A stretch of 15,347 nucleotides of DNA, from NCBI GenBank assembly GCA_028290305.1, contig JAQGKC010000382.1, positions 1-15,347 on the forward strand, written 5' to 3'. Made by a program: the position numbers and the translations under genes. A model generated the notes under the pieces. It was not told where the DNA came from, did no database searches, and saw only the letters and a list, made by a program, of their open reading frames with translations. Source of the stretch: Bradyrhizobium sp. (GTDB lineage: Bacteria; Pseudomonadota; Alphaproteobacteria; Rhizobiales; Xanthobacteraceae). Positions 13,228-15,347 of this stretch are shown piece by piece. Position 1 is the first letter of the stretch. Every line of letters begins with the position of its first letter.

Positions 13228-13698
13228 ATGAGGTTAAGATCACTGGTTCCGTCTCGAGAGTCGAACACGTTGATGCCGTCCGGCTTCGGGTTGTTCGGTC
13301 TGCATCGGGAGATCGACCGCCTGTTCAGCGAATTCGCGCAAGGAATAGGCAATGGTGGACAGGCCAACATCGTCCCCAACATTGAAATCTCCGAAACCGA
13401 CAAGACGATCGAGGTCAGCGCTGAGATGCCCGGGCTTGAGCGCAAGGATGTTGAGATATCGGTCGACGATGACACCCTCACGATCCGCGGTGAAAAGAAA
13501 GTCGAGGAAAACCAAAAGGACAAGAACGTCCAGCACAGCGAGCGATGCTACGGCGTGTTCATGCGCGTGCTGCAGTTGCCTCCCGGCATTGATCCGTCAA
13601 GCGTACAGGCGACCATGTCGAATGGAGTTCTGAAGGTCGTGATTCCGAAGCCGGCCAAATCAGAGCCGAAGAAGATCGAGGTCAAGGAAGCCGCTTGA
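13228..13698 (+). CDS. Small heat-shock protein (Hsp20/IbpA family)
   Basis: A 156-residue ATP-independent chaperone that holds unfolding proteins for DnaK/ClpB. The alpha-crystallin domain spans about 45-140: NIVPNIEISETDKTIEVSAE, MPGLERKDVEISVDDDTLTI, RGEKKVEE, then ERCYGVFMRVLQLPPGIDPS and the closing motif NGVLKVVIPKP, which has the diagnostic G-V-L. The N-terminal arm (GLFGLHREIDRLFSEFAQGI) and short basic C-tail (KSEPKKIEVKEAA) are normal. AAAAGGAG precedes the ATG. I see neither a CIRCE nor a ROSE-like RNA thermometer ahead of it; expression probably depends on the BON gene promoter. The dnaK pseudogene follows after 179 bp with two hairpins in between. Confidence 0.9.
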   Translation: MRLRSLVPSRESNTLMPSGFGLFGLHREIDRLFSEFAQGIGNGGQANIVPNIEISETDKTIEVSAEMPGLERKDVEISVDDDTLTIRGEKKVEENQKDKNVQHSERCYGVFMRVLQLPPGIDPSSVQATMSNGVLKVVIPKPAKSEPKKIEVKEAA

Positions 13699-13704
13699 AG
13701 TCCC

Positions 13705-13735
13705 GCAAGCGGTCGCGGGACGCGCTTGCCGTTTT
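13705..13735 (+). terminator. Hairpin with T-run after hsp20
   Basis: GCAAGCG at 13705-13711 pairs with CGCTTGC at 13723-13729, followed by CGTTTT. An overlapping alternative pairs GTCCCGC with GCGGGAC. This fits an intrinsic terminator 7 bp after the hsp20 stop. Confidence 0.5.
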
Positions 13736-13741
13736 CCCTCC

Positions 13742-13758
13742 GACGCGCTTTGCGCGTC
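13742..13758. repeat. Perfect 7-bp hairpin before dnaK relic
   Basis: GACGCGC, TTT loop, GCGCGTC. With the terminator just before it, it forms a double hairpin in the hsp20-dnaK gap; it could be a second terminator or a leader element of dnaK. Confidence 0.45.
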
Positions 13759-13862
13759 CCGCATATGATGGAAGAAAGTCTGGAGCGACGCCCAGTTCCA
13801 TTCCGCCCACGCGACGATCGGCGTCGCTCAGTGCATCGAAAGCGGTTTACACACATTTCTGA

Positions 13863-15151
<1,289 letters not shown>

Positions 15152-15178
15152 TCGGGCCGTAGGAGGACGGTCGGCGTC

Positions 15179-15347
15179 TCAATGGAACTCATAGCGAAGG
15201 ATAGCCGTCAGCGGAGCCATATCTGGCAATTCCTCCTTCCGCGCACCCATCACCCTGGCTCCCGTATACAGCGCGCGCCGCGCGACTTCGTCGACCACGC
15301 TATAGGTCTCGGCATCATCGGAAGCGGAATATATCACGCTGCCATCG
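15179..15347 (-). CDS. C-terminal fragment, possibly a baeRF (release-factor-like) protein
   Basis: Fifty-five residues end this minus-strand frame: DGSVIYSASDDAETYSVVDE, VARRALYTGARVMGARKEEL, PDMAPLTAILRYEFH, then TGA. The pattern 'VDEIARRALxTGARVxxVRxxxxPxxxPLaAILRY' is what I recall from the C-terminal domain of bacterial archaeo-eukaryotic release factor (baeRF) family proteins, often placed beside stress genes. The call is from memory of the tail signature only; the rest lies outside the window. It converges with the dnaK relic. No start or regulation can be seen here. Confidence 0.5.
   Translation of the reverse strand, partial: DGSVIYSASDDAETYSVVDEVARRALYTGARVMGARKEELPDMAPLTAILRYEFH

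Overview
The window is GC-rich with many alphaproteobacterial, Bradyrhizobium-like (Nitrobacteraceae) traits: a DUF1236 secreted protein, secreted PRC-barrel proteins, an IS481-type transposase start and a FixK-like Crp/Fnr regulator. The genus is inferred from protein flavour, not from a marker gene. The content is a stress-response island of about 20 genes. It has no RNA genes, no CRISPR array and no replication origin that I can see.

Layout. The left edge is the 5' end of an IS481-family transposase (minus strand) with its outer terminus. About 490 bp of palindrome-rich non-coding DNA follows, then a frameshifted DUF2188-like gene running into a relic of a BON domain. Two secreted proteins come next (DUF1236 at 1146-1544, PRC-barrel at 1598-1996). 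A minus-strand run holds the end of an EmrA/HlyD-like gene, a frame-broken DHA2-type MFS exporter and an intact PsiE-family gene. An AI-2E-family transporter (minus) is divergent from a conserved hypothetical gene. Then come a tandem universal stress protein, a zinc-free MDR oxidoreductase, a stand-alone LuxR/FixJ-type HTH protein and, convergent to it, the Crp/Fnr regulator. The right half holds a peroxiredoxin that seems to have lost its start codon, a frameshifted DsbA-like thiol protein, a second PRC-barrel protein, a two-helix membrane protein, a triple-BON protein, an Hsp20 and a heavily decayed dnaK copy. The right edge is the C-terminus of a minus-strand gene that resembles the baeRF release-factor-like family.

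How it fits together. Five exact copies of an FNR/FixK/DNR-type palindrome (TTGAY-N4-RTCAA) lie between genes, with four near copies (one mismatch each). All are outside intact coding regions, and most sit 55-175 bp upstream of a start codon. By simple base statistics about 0.06 exact copies would be expected in a window of this length. With a Crp/Fnr protein inside the island, this suggests a compact regulon driven by low oxygen or redox state. It would couple universal stress protein, peroxide and thiol chemistry, envelope proteins (BON, PRC, DUF1236) and possibly small heat-shock chaperoning.

Decay is the second theme. The exporter, the DsbA-like gene, dnaK and the first two genes carry indels, and dnaK also has large deletions and a nonsense codon, while neighbouring genes are intact. 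PRC and BON sequences occur near both ends of the island (a BON relic and PRC on the left, PRC and a full BON protein on the right), which suggests an old duplication.
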